Below are positions 39,731 to 51,465 of a stretch of 64,000 bases of DNA, piece by piece. The notes under the pieces were generated by a model. That model was not told the DNA's origin and did not search any database. It saw nothing but the letters and a program-made list of their open reading frames with translations. Positions within the stretch are counted from its first letter, which is position 1. Each line of letters begins with the position of its first letter. The translations under genes were made by a program, and so were the position numbers. Location: positions 62,001 through 126,000 of the forward strand of contig JACVVK020000472.1 of assembly GCA_018292915.2 (NCBI GenBank). Direction: 5' to 3'. This DNA comes from Batillaria attramentaria. Lineage: Eukaryota; Mollusca; Gastropoda; Batillariidae.

Positions 39731-42700
39731 CATTCTTCTTCGCTTCCTTTAGAATATGTAGATTATATATCTTGACACCCACAATCACTTTATGCATCTA
39801 ATCCAGCACTACTGCTTACCCTGTTTTTTTTGTGTGTTCTTTTTAAAAAAATCTCTCAGGCCATATGCACAACGACTCAGGGGACTCTAATCGTTACCAG
39901 CTGAGCCCAACTTCAAGCTGTACGAGCGAATTAATGGGCCACATGCCTTCAGCCAGTGTTGAACCAGCTACCCAACCCACAGATCCCAGCACAGGGCAGG
40001 CAATAAATTATCGTTCCATTCGGTCCGTTCTGGCTGACCGATTTGCCGTCAACCCCAGTGCCAGATTTCCATTCCAGAAGCTGGAATCGGTGAGTAGAGG
40101 TGCCTAGAGATTGACGGCCATATTGCGCAAATCTTTCCACGCTTCGCATTCAGAGAAGACAACTGCATGTGCTGAAACTCACAAATGAAAAATAAGTCCA
40201 GACATTTTTGTCCGTGCACTGACACTGGTGCTCCAGTATATTAATTCGGTGAAACCAAAGCTTACCAACCACGTATTGTAATTCCAAGGCAAAGGGAAAC
40301 AAATTCTATTGGTCAACATAGAAGAGTGGAGAATCCCTTTCTACGTGTCAAGAACCGACCGTGACCTTACAAGGCTGTAACCTCTTGTCAGTCCCAAGGG
40401 AAACAACTCACACTGACTGAGTTTGGAGAGTGGCATTACTTTCAACAAAATGGTGCTCTTCTTGGCGGTTTCTGAGGTAAAGTTGTCCAGTGTAAAACAG
40501 AAATTCAGGCAAGGGTGATGGTAATATGAGCACACCATTTGACATGCATATGTGGATTATCTCCACTTACCCCAAGTACCAGTGATCTTTGTGTTTCAGG
40601 CCCTGCAAAACCTTGGTTTTGTTATTTCCCCACAACAAGATGCTGAGCTGCGGAGACACATTCCTGTCGACTCTCAAGGACTCATTAGTTTTGAAGGTTG
40701 GTGCAGCATTTCATTTGGACGTACATGTGGTTGGGTGTGACTACCTTGGCATTTGAGAAAGCCATGCTTGTGCGGCCGAAGGACACAAATACACAGGGCC
40801 TCAAAATGCCTTTATGTTCCCTATTAACCTCAGGCATCATAGTCACTCCTATAAATGCTTAAGTCTAGGAACAATTACTACCATGAACAGACAGTTCAAA
40901 GGCATGCACCTGACAGGAGTTTAAAAAAAAATGGAATGTCTCCTTTCTGCTCAGGCCTCACTGGAGTAATGCATGTCTACTTTCTCTTTAGGCCAGAGAG
41001 CCAGTTCACACAAATCCGCTTGCGTCACTTGTGCTCGACCTCTGTGCAAAAAGTCCCAGCTTTACTGGCAGCTTGCCTCTTTTTGGGACCGCTTGGCCTG
41101 ACCTTGACCTACGTAACACAAAAATCACGCTTTTTCATGACAACAAAAATCACTACAGACTAGCACACTTGCCAAACAGGGTACCTCAAATAAATACTGC
41201 ACATGACCCCACAGTCAGTGTGTGACCTGCGCCTGCTCAGTTCTGGTTCTGAAGTTGTCAGTTGTGGCTGCAGCAATTTAAGCAAATAAAAGCGACATAA
41301 AAGGGACAAAAACCACTTAATTTTGACAAGGGACGGCACAGGCCAACGTTTCGGCTTTCGCCTTCTTCAGGACATAAACAAATGGGACATAACTTCAACA
41401 AACAAACAAAAGGTAACTCTGCGGACATACTGACATACACGGCGCGGGGAAAAAAAAAAAAAAAACGGTGGGCGAGAAAAGGACCAGAAAAAATAGTAAA
41501 AATATCACAACACCCATCCTTTGGTGACAAAAGACCATGGACTGTGTGTGAAAAAAAAAAAAAAATTGTTGGGCAGAAAAGAACAAAAAAGAATAGTTCT
41601 TTTCTGCCCAACAATTTTTTTTTTTTAGGTCTGTAAACACTGAAGTCTGTTCAGGCGACAGTGCAGTCGAGGATGCACTGTCCGCCATGTTTGTAGTACA
41701 GCCAATCAGAATCTGTTGTGGAGCCCACAGTCACAGCTGCGGCGATTTGAAATCCCAGTAGCTGTGATGTCACGTATGCACAACACCGCAGTGCCCAGTT
41801 AAGAACCCGCTTTAGGAGAATTGTCTTTATGTTGAGTGAGTGGGTGTGTCTCACCGTCTGTACCCTCCTTTTTCAGATTTTGTGGAGGCTGTGAAGGTTG
41901 TGTTCCAGGCAGACCTGCAGACAAAAAGCAACAGCTCGAGAAGCACCCCACAACTCCGCACAGACTCACCGGCCTATCCTGTCAATGGACAGGTAATTTT
42001 AGAAACAGAGAGCAGCTAATGTAACTCATCCACTGGAGAATCTGCTACAGCACTCGTTTGCCCATTTTTTGATTCTGCTGGAAAACAAAACAGTTTTTAA
42101 TGTAGATTGTTCCAGGCGTTGTGAACTTCTTAACTGTAGTGAAGATTCTGACAGTGGTGTTGATGGAGATACTCCCTATAGATAAATTAGAGCTCTCTCT
42201 CTCTCCTGTTTTGTTTCATTACTTTCTTTATTTCATTTGTCTTGGTGCTATCATGTGCATGGCAAATAAAAACTTTGAAACATGAAACATTAGAGCTCTC
42301 ACACTTTCTCCTGGTTCAAAAGTTTGTTGATATTACAATTTAAAAAAAAAAGAAAAAAAAAAGGAGGGGCAAGATGGCTTCCTTTAGTGGGGATAGGGAG
42401 AACAGGGTTTAACTACTTTTTTTGTTTTATCAAAAATGTTGTTACAGGTCAATGGCTATGTGGATGAACATGATGCCATGTACCGAGAAAACGAGATCCT
42501 GCGAAAACAGATGGAGGCCTTGAAGGTGAGGTTTTAAGGACATTACTCTGTGTATCCAACAGCTACCTAGGCAGTTCCATACTTACACAAGTTGCAACTC
42601 TTTGTACTCTCATTGACTAATTTCAGTGTTTGATCTCAGTTGTGATTTTGGTTGTGTATTTGTATTCGTCCTTGCAATTTTAAAAAAATCTGTTTTAAGT

Positions 42701-45438
42701 TTTGTCGTGCAAGCTTTAAGCTATGCTTTTCAGAGTTTTTTTTTTTTTTTTTAAACCTATCAGAAATAGATATCCTTAACATTTTGACACATTTCAGCAT
42801 TGTTTGAAATGAGTAAGTTCAAATTCAGAAAAGTGACTTTCTTGATTTTGTTTTGTACCAAGGCCGAGCTGAAGGAAAAAGATCGCCTTTGTCAGCAAGC
42901 AGAGGAGCAGGTCTTGAGTTTGCGAAAGGTCAGATTTGAATCCATCTTTCGAAAGTAAGGTTTGGCTCAGGATTTGTTGAGCAAGATCTAAAAACAGCTC
43001 AGAGATTTGAAATGCTACAGTGAACAATATAAATAAATACTACAGTTTCAGTGTGACCAAGTGTGACTGGCCACTAACACCAGTTTCATGACAAGAGATT
43101 ATCTTGCCATCTTCGGATTCATATATATTTCGGATACGTGATAAAAAGGTTTCAATTAACTAATTTGGAACAAAAAAAATGATATTACATTCTCTTACAA
43201 TTTATTCATTCGTACATTCATGCGACGGACAAACGATGAGACAACACAAGTAATGGGTCGATGGGTAAATATTAACTACTACTCAAATTCAAACTGTCTA
43301 CTCGGGTAGATTATTTCTGGCTTGTGGAATTAGAAGGATGCTCTTGAATTCTTGCGTAAAGTCAGTAGGTGGAGATGATTTTCTGGCGTACGATGTCCAT
43401 GAATTGAATCAGTAAGTGGAACAAGGAATCGTTAGTCGGTTGTTGCGGTTCAACATGATGAAGCAGATACACGTGGTAGTTCGAAGTAGAAATTGATGTA
43501 TCGGATGAATACGCAGGACCAAACAAAAGGACGTAGGAGGGATTGAACAATAACGAAGGAGAAGAAGAAAAACAAGGAGGATCTGGAACACACAACACGT
43601 AGGACTACTTTCAATCAACTAATCGCAAATAAAATTCCTACATATACATTTCACATCCTTGCTTCACAACAGTCTTCAACCTTCATGCAGACAAACTTGT
43701 CGTCTCCAAATGGAGATTCATAAATATAGAGATAATTTTGGATCCGCTAGATAGATTTGTGCTGCTATTTGTTTTATCAAAGAACAGAAAGTGCTCTATA
43801 GTATTTTCAACAAATAACTTATGAAAACATGAATTTACATACGCAAATCATCCGTGGAAAATAGAGTATCCAGTAGATGCGCCCATGTTTTTATGGCCTT
43901 CTGAGAACGTTTTTTTTTAACAGTTTGGACTACTTCCAAATGACTGTATCCTTACAGTGGAGAATAGAGTTCTCCGACAATTGCTTAAAAATCTTGAAGG
44001 TATAGTGTTACGTATTTAAATGATTACTGTTCTTCCAGTCTTAATAAACAAATTCACCTTTCAATCGTTCTTTCTATTCCAACAAAACACACTAATACAC
44101 AATTTATCTGCGGACTTAGAAAAATCAGTAGTACACAAAACTAAACATTCCAAAGTGACGTGTTCGAAAAAATGACGACTATATATGACGCGTTGACGTC
44201 TCGGAATATGACGTCAGGCATTCTATAGTTCTAGATGAAAGAGAAACTTGAACCATTCACACCAAGCTACAGGTCTTTGAAAGTACGGTTAAACAGGTAT
44301 TGGGTAATTCACGAGAAAGAAGTGAATCTTGATGAATCCTGCAAAGTCACAGATCACCAGCATCTTGTGGAAGTACATTCATTATTCGGTCTGTGTCTAG
44401 GAGTCTCAAGCAGCCATGGAGGAGAGCAGGTCGTTGCGCACCAAACTGCGTCTGGCCGAGCAGTCCAAGGAAGTTGCACGCAAGATGGAGCAGGACTATG
44501 AAGAAGTGGTGGCTCTACTAGAAAATGAAATCTCCCAACTCAGGCTTCAGATGTCTAAAAATGTGAGTGTAGAAATGAAGACGTAAAATTTGAGAAATTC
44601 ATTTGGATTCCCATGTGGGTTTTGTTGTTGTTTGTTTTTTTCTTCGTGGATTTTTTAAAAAATTGTTGTTGTTTGGGTTTTAAGGTTTGTGTGTGTGTGT
44701 GTGTGTGTGTGTCTGTGTCTGTGTGTGTGTTTTTAATAAACAGATTATTCTCAGCACTTCTGCGATTTGTTTTTTCAAGGTTGCCCATACTTGCTTCACG
44801 CATGCAGATGAAGAAATCCAGAATGACACCAATTGCGTTTATGTATTTCAGGACAGTGTAAATATGCAGAAACGTTTGGCCGTGCTTGTGTGTCAGTTGA
44901 AGAAGTCAGAGTCGGGCAAGAAGACATATGAGGTGGCAACAGACAAACTGCTCAAACATTTACAGGTATAACATGACATCGGCATTGCTTTTGGTTTATA
45001 CTTGCTTTTAAGATTTTCTTCCAAGAGAATTCAAATTGATGCAAAAGTCCAGTGACTAACTTTAGATAGTTTTCAGTGAAAAGAAAGTGGTTGATCTGCA
45101 GTGCCACACGTATAATTATGGGTTTATTTGGTAATACAGTCATCCCAAAGGGTGTTTTATGTTAGCTGCATGAGTGGTTCTGTATATAGCCAGTGCCTCT
45201 CTCGGCATCAGAAACATTTCTTATTGTCAGCTTATTATTCTGTTCCCAGCATGTACAGGATGCTCTGACTTCAGAAATAAATTCTTCCAGGTGAGTGCAA
45301 GTACTTGTGTGTGTGTCTGTGATTGTTATGTCGACTTACAAACTCAAGATTAATAATAATAAGTAATAGTACATCGCTTTTATAGAACGCTGCTGTCCAA
45401 GTACCAAGGACTCGCTGCGCTTAAAGCGCACACGCACG

Positions 45439-45503
<65 letters not shown>

Positions 45504-47750
45504 TCTAACATCCAGTTTTGCAGGTGAGTGACATTAGATGACTCGTGGTACACGCAAACAGAATCAACAGATTTAGAAGTTAACTATCAACAGCTTCATG
45601 GAAGGTCTTCAGATGGGATTTAAAGAGGGGCATTGAGGGTGGAGTTCGTTTGGCAAAGAGTTGAGACAGATTACAGCTAAAAGAAATGGCAATGAAGTGA
45701 TGGCACATCTCTTCCCCAATGCCCCTTTACTTTATTTGTGTATGACGGAGAGTTCAAACCAGTGTGCTACAAATTTCTCACTGTTTCACCAGGACGGAAG
45801 AATCCGACAAGGGAGGCCACAAGAAGAAGAGACACAAGGGATTGCAAACCCTTGCCTCAGAAGGCCAGGAGGTCATACGCACCGTTCGCTCGCTCTTAGA
45901 GCAAAGCCGTGAGTGTTTTCTTACATGGCATTTTCCTGTTTGCTGGATTTTAATAATAATAATGAGTATTTTATAGGCGCTTTACCCAATTTCATGAATT
46001 GGCTCAAAGCGCCGCGAACTGAACCCAACACGCACGCTCATGTGAATCACACGCATTCTCTCACACACTGGACATAAACACATTACAATCACTTGATGCG
46101 AAGGGTCAGCTCAGCTATTTAAATTTCGGAATTTAGAATTGCATTTATTTTCAAATTTGGTGGGCTGAACATTTCCAAAGCTGAGGGGGAGGAAGCCGGA
46201 GTACCCAGAGAGAACCCCCGACGATCAGCCCGAATGAACGGTGCCACATACGAGAAGGAAAAATTCTTTGCCCCGAGTGGGACTCGAACCTCTGACCTCT
46301 CACAAGTCTCTAAACCATTTTGTGCAGGTTGTGTAAATTCTAAATCTGTACAAGGTTTCTGACCAAGCCTCCTCTTGTAATCATCTGCGCATAACATAAT
46401 AATGTTATTCCTGTTTGATGGGAGTTACGTTTGTGATTACAAGTACTTGTGGCACATGTATGTGTGGCACCTATCATACGGCATTGAACATGATCTGTAT
46501 CTGTTGCATGTCTCTGCAATGGAGCTTAACCCAGGGCTTAAACTCGCCCACCTTTTGGCGGATTTTCACCTTTGGCTAAAATCTTCCTCCCCCCCGAAAG
46601 TGTGTTGCCTCCTCTGAAGCACTTAAAATCATGCCAAAATGCACCAAATTGCTTTTTTTCCCCCCCCCAAAAGTGTTTTCTCTCCTGAAAAGTGTCCTTG
46701 CAGATGTTTGCTCGTGGCTTTGCCACTTTGCCACTTTGCCACTTTGTCACTTTGCCACTTTGTCACGAAGCGCTACACACTCTTCCTCCTGGATCATGGG
46801 CCATTTTAAGATCTGATAACCACAGCCCAGGGCAGGAAAATTATTTTGCACAGAACATATGTGTTGATGAGATTCTCACTCTTACAATCAGGCCTGGAAA
46901 TCATTCTGCAGAACTGACTTTGGTTGCCAGTGTGTCTACAAAACTGAGTATTGTCTTTTATATTTCTCTCTCAGCACTGCCATTTGGTTGGGAGGAGAGC
47001 TACACTGCAGATGGGGTCCGTTACTACATAAAGTAAGTCTTGAGATGTTGTGTTGATTTTATGCCTAGCACCCACATTGTCTTTCACACTTTGTGCTGTT
47101 TCCAGTGACGTTTAAAGCCGGCTCTTAACTGGGCACTGCGGAGCGCCACAGTGCTGTCCACAGTTGCGACACAGTTGTGATTTTGGGGGTTTCCGCCGCT
47201 GTGGCGTCATCACAGCAACATGGATTTCAAATAGCCACAACTGTGACTGTGGTTTCCACAACAGATTCTGATTGGCTGTACTTTGTCACTCAGCGCGCAA
47301 ACATGGCGGATAATGCATCTTCAATCGGTTTGTCACCGAGCACAGCTGTGTTCAGTTTTGTAGTTAGTAGACACACCGAGCGCAACGACTGTGATGTGCA
47401 CACGTGTGTTTCGCGCGCTGTGCCCAGTTAAGAGCAGGCTTAAGGGGAGCCGGGCTGGCCGAATGGTAGAGCGTTGGACTTTCAGTGCTCTGGTCATGAG
47501 TTTGAATCCCGGCTTGGACCAAATATTTGTGCTGGCTTTTTTCTCGTCGCCTCGTCTTTGATATCACCCATACTTGGTGAAGAGGACATTAAATCCCAAC
47601 CACCCACCCTCCTGTGGCTTGTAATTACATACTGGGTGGGAGTAAGGGGGAAGAATTTGTGATAATTAGAATTTATTTCTGATCTAGTAAAAAAAGGGAA
47701 TTTCATTTGTCTGCCCCAAAAGCAATAACATGCATGCGCGCGCAAGCACT

Positions 47751-47825
<75 letters not shown>

Positions 47826-50800
47826 GCGCGCACGCACACATCATCATCTTACTTACTTACTTAGGCCCTTGGCTCCACGTGGAGCATAGGCCATCGACAA
47901 CCCTTCGCCATCGCACTCTGTTCTGGGCTATTCTTGCCACTCCAGTCCAGTTGGTCCCCTGCTTACATAGCTCTGCCTCAGTGTCCCGCCTCCAGCTGTT
48001 GCGAGGCCGGCCTCTCTTCCTTTTCCCCTGCGGGTTCCATGTCAGGGCTTGGCGTGTGGTGCTGGATGCTGGTTTCCTGAGGGTGTGTCCAATCCAGCCC
48101 CACTTCCTCCGCAGGATCTGCTTGGCCACTGGTTCCTGCCCCGCTCGCTCCCACAGCTCTTCATTCCGGATCTTCTCTGGCCATCGGATGTTGAAGATGC
48201 GCCTCAGACAGGTGTTGAGAAATGTCTGGATCTTCTGCTGCATCGTCTTCGTTGTCCTCCATGTTTCGCATCCGTAGAGCAGAACTGACTTCACGTTGGA
48301 GTTGAAGATGCGAAGTTTGGTTCTTATGCTGACAACTTTGGATGCCCAGACGTTCTTCAGCATGACCATTGCTGCCCTTGCCTTGCCGATTCTGGCTGTG
48401 ACGTCTCGGTCTGTGCCTCCCTGTCCATCAACCACACTTCCCAGGTAGACAAAAGACTCCACCTCCCTGATGGGCTCTCCACCGACTGTGACTGGTGTGT
48501 TGGCAGTGGTGTTGATCTTCATCAGCTCGGTTTTCTTCCTGTTGATCTTGAGCCCTGTTCCGGCTGATGTGGCTTCCAGGCACGTAGTCTTGTCCTGCAT
48601 CTGGCTGTGGCTGTGAGACAGGAGCGCCAGGTCGTCCGCAAAGTCGAGGTCATCCAGCTGCGTCCAGAGTGTCCACTGTATCCCGTTTTTCCTGCCTGCT
48701 GTAGTGGTCTTCATGATCCAGTCGATGACCAGGAGGAAGAGAAACGGGGACAACAGGCATCCCTGGCGGACTCCGGTCTTCACCTCGAAGCTTTCTGACA
48801 ACTGGCCGGCATAGGCAATCCTGCAGCTCATGTCTTGGTAGGTGCACTGGATCAGGGAGATGATCTTCCCGGGAACTCCATAGTGCCTTAGCAGCTTCCA
48901 CAGCGCCTCTCTGTCTACACTGTCGAAGGCCTTCTCATAGTCTATGAAGTTGATGTAGAGGGGGGAGTTCCACTCCAGTGACTGCTCCACAATGATGCGT
49001 AGGCTGGCAATCTGGTCAGCGCAGGACCTGTTCCTGCGAAAGCCTGCCTGCTGGTCTCGGAGCATGGGGTCGACTGCCTCTCTCATCCTCTCCAGTAGAA
49101 TTCTGTTGAGAACCTTGCCTGGCACTGACAGGAGCATGATCCCTCGGTAGTTGCTGCAGTCCCTGAGGTCCCCTTTCTTTGGCAGCTTGATGACGATCCC
49201 TTCTTTCCACTGGGCTGGCACCTCTTCCTTCTCCCAGATCTTGCTGAACAGGCTGTGCAGCATGTTGACGGCTGTCTCTGTGTCTGCTTTAATGGCTTCT
49301 GCTGGTATCTCGTCCGGCCCTGCAGCTTTCCCATTTCTCAGTGTCATGATGGCTTTCCTGATCTCCGCCTTAGAGGGCTTGTCACAGTTGATGGGTAGTT
49401 CTGTCTCAGCTGGTGGGATGTCTGGTGGTGTTTCAGGGATGGGGCGATTTAACAGCTCCCTGAAGTGTTCTGCCCATCGCTTCAGCTGTTCCTCAGTTGT
49501 TGTCAGTGGGTGCCCGTTCTTGTCCTTCACTGGTTTGTCTGTCTGCTGAAATTTGCCCATGAGCTTCTTGGTCACCTGGTACAGGTCTTTTAGATTCCCT
49601 TGTCGGGCTGCTTCCTCTGCTTGACTGGCCAGGTTGTCGATGTAGTCCCTCTTGTCCTTCCTGGTGCTCCTCTTCACTTCTCTGTCAGCTGCTGTGTATT
49701 CCTCTTGTGCCTTTGCCTTAGCTCTTCTTGTTCGGCTCGTGTTCAGTGCAGTTTTCTTCTCTTTTCCTAACTTCCAGCTTCTGGATGGTATCAGCAGAGA
49801 TCCATTCCTTATGTTGGGTCTTTCTCTTGCCAAGGACCTCTTCGCATGTGTCGTGCCAGAGTTTCTTGCTGTGTTCCCACTGTGTCTCGATGTCCATTTC
49901 ACTGTCTTCTATCAGGTCTTGCAGTGGCTGGAACCTGTTGGAAAGGCTGATCCGGAATGCTGCTTGTGTGTCTGTGTTCCTGAGAAGTCCAACGTTGTAC
50001 CTGGTCCGTGTGCTGTTGGCGTTGGTGTGCCTCTTGAGCCGAAGTCTCAATGCTGTTGCAAGAAGGTGGTGGTCTGATGATACATCGGCACCCCTCATCA
50101 CGCGCACATCCCGCCACGATCTCCTGAACTTCCGGCTGATGCAGATGTGATCAATCTGGTTCTCCGTGACATGGTCCGGCGATCTCCATGTGGCCTTGTG
50201 GATGCGCTTGTGTGGGAAGATGCTGCCTCCTATCACTAGCTGGTTCAGGGCACAAAAGTCTGCAAAGCGCTCGCCATTTTCGTTCATCTGTCCCAGTCCG
50301 TGTGTTCCCATGGTGTCCTCATAGCCTGTGTTGTCTGATCCAATCTTGGCGTTGAAGTCTCCCATCAGTATGGTCATGTCCTTGGCTCCTCCTCTATCTA
50401 TCACTGTCTGCAGTTGTTGGTAGAAGTCATCTTTTTTCTCCTCTTCCGCATCATTGGTGGGAGCGTAGCACTGGATGATGTTCAGCTTGATGTCTTTTTT
50501 CTTGGTGATGAATTTGGCTGTGATGATGCGGGAGTTGACAGGTTCCCAGCCGATGAGTGCCCGCTGTGCCTCCGGTGCCAGCATCAGGGCCACGCCCTCA
50601 GTGTGGGGGGCTCCATCCTCTGTGTGTCCAGAGTACAGCAATTGCTCTCCCGATGAAAATCTCAGCTGTCCTGACTGTAGCCACCTTGTCTCACTCAGTC
50701 CCAGTACTCCTATCTTGTAGTTCTTCATCTCTCTTGCTACTTGTATGGTCCTTCCTACTTCATACATTGTCCTGATGTTCCATGTGGCTACTCTCGTTGT

Positions 50801-51465
50801 TGTCCTGGGTGTTAGAAGGGGGGTCGGCCTTGCAGCTTCCTTTCGGCTTTCACTGCAATGCGTCATAGGTCTCCGGGATGGAGACCCTTCCTCGCCCAGG
50901 TGAATGTCTCGGTTTGTTGCTGTCGATGCTTCAGTAACTTAGTGTTTTTTACAGGTAGGGCTGTTAACCCTACGCAAACCCGTTTAGCCTCTTGGAGAGG
51001 TGGTCCACATTCGTCTGACCTCTACCCTTCGACCTGTCCAGCTTGGGTGACCCTGCCAGGAGCATGTGCTCCTGCTGGCATAGTTCTCTGGGTCATTGAG
51101 GTACACAAGCCACTACCCCACGACAAGGGTTGGACCATGTAGGGACACATCATCATCATCATCAAGTTATCTATCACAGAGGCAATTAACAACAGCTAAA
51201 AGTCGAAGACCACTTTGGACATAAGGGATTAACTTGAGGTGTGAAAGGTATGTACACTGGCTGCCCTCTGTTTTGTACTCATGTAATTTGCAGTATTGTC
51301 TTTTTCAGCCACCTGAACCAGACTACCTCCTGGACCCATCCCATGTCCAATGTTGAACACCAGTCCGCGGCCACCGCTCTCGCCAACAGTGGTGGTGATG
51401 GTGGCACCAGGCCGGCTCTGACGGCAGACTCGGGACAGATCACCGAGATTGTGGAGTCACATTGA
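34317..51465 (+). CDS. STXBP4: STXBP4, syntaxin-binding protein 4 (Synip): PDZ, coiled coil, WW
   Basis: Nineteen coding exons: 34317-34390, 35005-35084, 35772-35867, 36443-36512, 37009-37083, 37602-37714, 38056-38099, 38316-38400, 39860-40089, 40600-40696, 41877-41992, 42448-42525, 42863-42928, 44401-44562, 44852-44965, 45250-45290, 45793-45908, 46975-47032, 51309-51465. Lengths sum to 1872 nt with consistent phases, giving 623 residues (human about 553). Order: PDZ at about residues 40-130 (GLGLKICGG carboxylate-binding loop, AGLEEGDLILEVNG); a linker; an EF-hand-like helix pair at about 290-335 (LISFEDFVEAVKVVF) without a full calcium loop; long coiled coil at about 360-520; WW domain at about 553-582 (PFGWEESYTADGVRYYINHL then TSWTHP). 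In vertebrates this protein binds syntaxin-4 and regulates GLUT4 vesicle fusion; that role is carried over by homology. The donor at 37714 (ACAA|GTACAT) is the least certain junction. Confidence 0.95.
34391..35004. other. STXBP4 first coding intron
   Basis: AT-rich, no repeat or gene recognised. Several short open frames are without support. Confidence 0.5.
35252..35686. mobile_element. MITE, family M5 (TIR CAGGGCTGAGATTTA / CAGCGCTGAGCTTTA, 6-bp TSD)
   Basis: A 435-bp element has imperfect TIRs of about 15 bp and exact ATATTT flanks at 35246-35251 and 35687-35692. Internal words GCCAGCCGGGC and GTTGCCAGA / TCGCCAG recur near both ends. It is in the STXBP4 intron between exons at 35005 and 35772. 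Confidence 0.85.
36120..36330. repeat. T/G-rich low-complexity tract
   Basis: About 200 bp of T and G with (TTTA)n and a run of about 16 G. The hydrophobic open frames across it (F, C, W, L) are artefacts of composition. Confidence 0.85.
36690..36900 (-). repeat. Repeat family S5 partial copy
   Basis: The segment ggacttgctgtgcttaaagc, then (AC)n with CG, then gcgacatcaaacgactcacg corresponds to the S5 copy at 45405-45560. It lies in the STXBP4 intron between exons at 36443 and 37009. Confidence 0.55.
37150..37560 (-). repeat. Repeat family S5-like copy with (AC)n and poly-G
   Basis: On plus it starts with (TAA)n at 37153-37166, then attgcttttataaatatagc, gctcagagtgctctacaatt, an (AC)n tract (37226-37312), a G run of 23 (37356-37378), and a conserved-looking distal body. 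It ends close to the acceptor of the STXBP4 exon at 37602. Confidence 0.55.
38466..38501. repeat. Poly-G tract (36 G)
   Basis: Uninterrupted run of G after TTTTTTTT in the STXBP4 intron following the exon ending 38400. The exact length is likely unstable. Confidence 0.9.
38576..38757. repeat. Foldback family FB1, complete hairpin
   Basis: Two arms of about 70 bp are inverted complements: AAAGCGACATAAAAGGGACA with GAAACCACTTAACTTTCAC on the left, and the matching GTGAAAGTTAAGTGGTTTC with ATGTCGCTGTTATTT on the right. The loop contains ttcgccttcctcaggaga and (CA)n. No clear duplication could be fixed. Confidence 0.75.
38758..39859. other. STXBP4 intron, mostly unique; (GT)n at 39683-39728
   Basis: The sequence between the FB1 hairpin and the exon at 39860 has no gene. 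One (GT)n microsatellite of about 46 bp is present. Confidence 0.5.
41282..41640. repeat. FB1 single arm and two A/T-rich hairpins
   Basis: 41282-41380 matches the left half of the FB1 hairpin. Next, attgttgggcagaaaagaac (about 41565-41584) and its inverted complement gttcttttctgcccaacaat (about 41597-41616) form a strong stem with an 11-nt loop. A related gtgggcgagaaaaggac word lies at 41469. Confidence 0.75.
41640..41830 (-). repeat. Foldback family FB3 partial copy
   Basis: Shares gccaatcagaatctgttgtg, cccacagtcacagctg and gtgcccagttaagaacccgc with the inverse of 47114-47442. It lies just before the STXBP4 exon at 41877. Confidence 0.65.
42929..44400. other. Long STXBP4 intron, no element resolved
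   Basis: About 1.5 kb, AT-rich with scattered CG. The part from about 43050 to 44230 looks unlike the neighbouring intron and has several TGACG words near 44155-44215 (gtgacgtgttcg, tgacgcgttgacgtc, atgacgtcagg). No TIR, LTR or open frame could be defined. Confidence 0.4.
44685..44735. repeat. (GT)n microsatellite
   Basis: GT repeats with two CT interruptions in the intron between STXBP4 exons at 44401 and 44852. Confidence 0.85.
45350..45690 (-). repeat. Repeat family S5 copy
   Basis: Shows (TAA)n, tacatcgcttttatagaacg, aaggactcgctgcgcttaaa, (AC)n at about 45425-45497, and the distal body ggtcttcagatgggatttaa and ggagttcgtttggcaaagag. Same arrangement as 9463-9900. Confidence 0.65.
45950..46316 (-). 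mobile_element. tRNA-derived SINE, family S1 copy 3 (minus, head truncated)
   Basis: Reverse orientation of 2538-2936. The (TAA)n at 45950 is the inverted tail, followed by GGCGCTTTACCCAATT and GGCTCAAAGCGCCGCG; box B appears inverted as GGGACTCGAACC. The first bases of the head, including part of box A, are missing beyond 46316. Confidence 0.82.
47114..47442. repeat. Foldback family FB3, complete copy
   Basis: Ends are AAGCCGGCTCTTAACTGGGC and, inverted on the right, AAGCCTGCTCTTAACTGGGC, about 22 bp each. The interior has aacatggcggataatgc and several ACTGTGAC-type inverted words. It lies directly beside the S2 SINE at 47446, in the last STXBP4 intron. Confidence 0.7.
47446..47610 (+). mobile_element. 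tRNA-derived SINE, family S2 copy 4
   Basis: Head ggagccgggctggccgaatg, body ccaaatatttgtgctggc, and tail with CCACCCACCC. No convincing flanking duplication; the sequence is more diverged than the copies at 5989, 10564 and 13711. Confidence 0.8.
47755..47840. repeat. (CA)n / (CGCA)n microsatellite
   Basis: About 80 bp of CA then CGCA repeats, immediately left of the RTE-like element's 3' end. Confidence 0.9.
47849..51144 (-). mobile_element. RTE-like non-LTR retrotransposon, nearly full length, one frameshift
   Basis: A 3.3-kb element antisense in the last STXBP4 intron. On the minus strand the order is 5' UTR (about 51144-50867), apurinic/apyrimidinic-type endonuclease, reverse transcriptase, then stop and a short (TAAG)n tail. 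There is no separate ORF1, and the size and the simple-repeat tail fit the RTE clade. A 13-bp ACACATCATCATC occurs at 47836-47848 and 51145-51157, a low-complexity candidate duplication. A truncated relative lies at 55141-55322. Clade assignment is by overall style, not by alignment. Confidence 0.85.
47857..50866 (-). pseudogene. Endonuclease-reverse transcriptase ORF of the RTE-like element (frameshifted)
   Basis: The endonuclease part (50866 to about 49760) shows ATWNIRTM near the start, SETRW, GDFNAKIGSDN, NQIDHICIS and the terminal SDHHLLATAL motif. The reverse transcriptase part, in another frame (about 49770 to 47857), shows GFRRNRSCADQI, DYEKAFDSVDR, TGVRQGCLLSPFLF and the catalytic FADDLALLSHS (the Y/F-ADD box), followed by a C-terminal GHTLRKP and KRGRPRNSWRRD region. 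The frames change within an A-rich stretch at about 49749-49772, where one base has been gained or lost. Otherwise both parts are open, so the copy is young or the shift is a sequence error. Confidence 0.85.

Noticed and set aside
47879..50775. Plus-strand open frames of 60-140 residues across the retrotransposon
   Set aside because: Antisense shadows of the endonuclease-reverse transcriptase frames.
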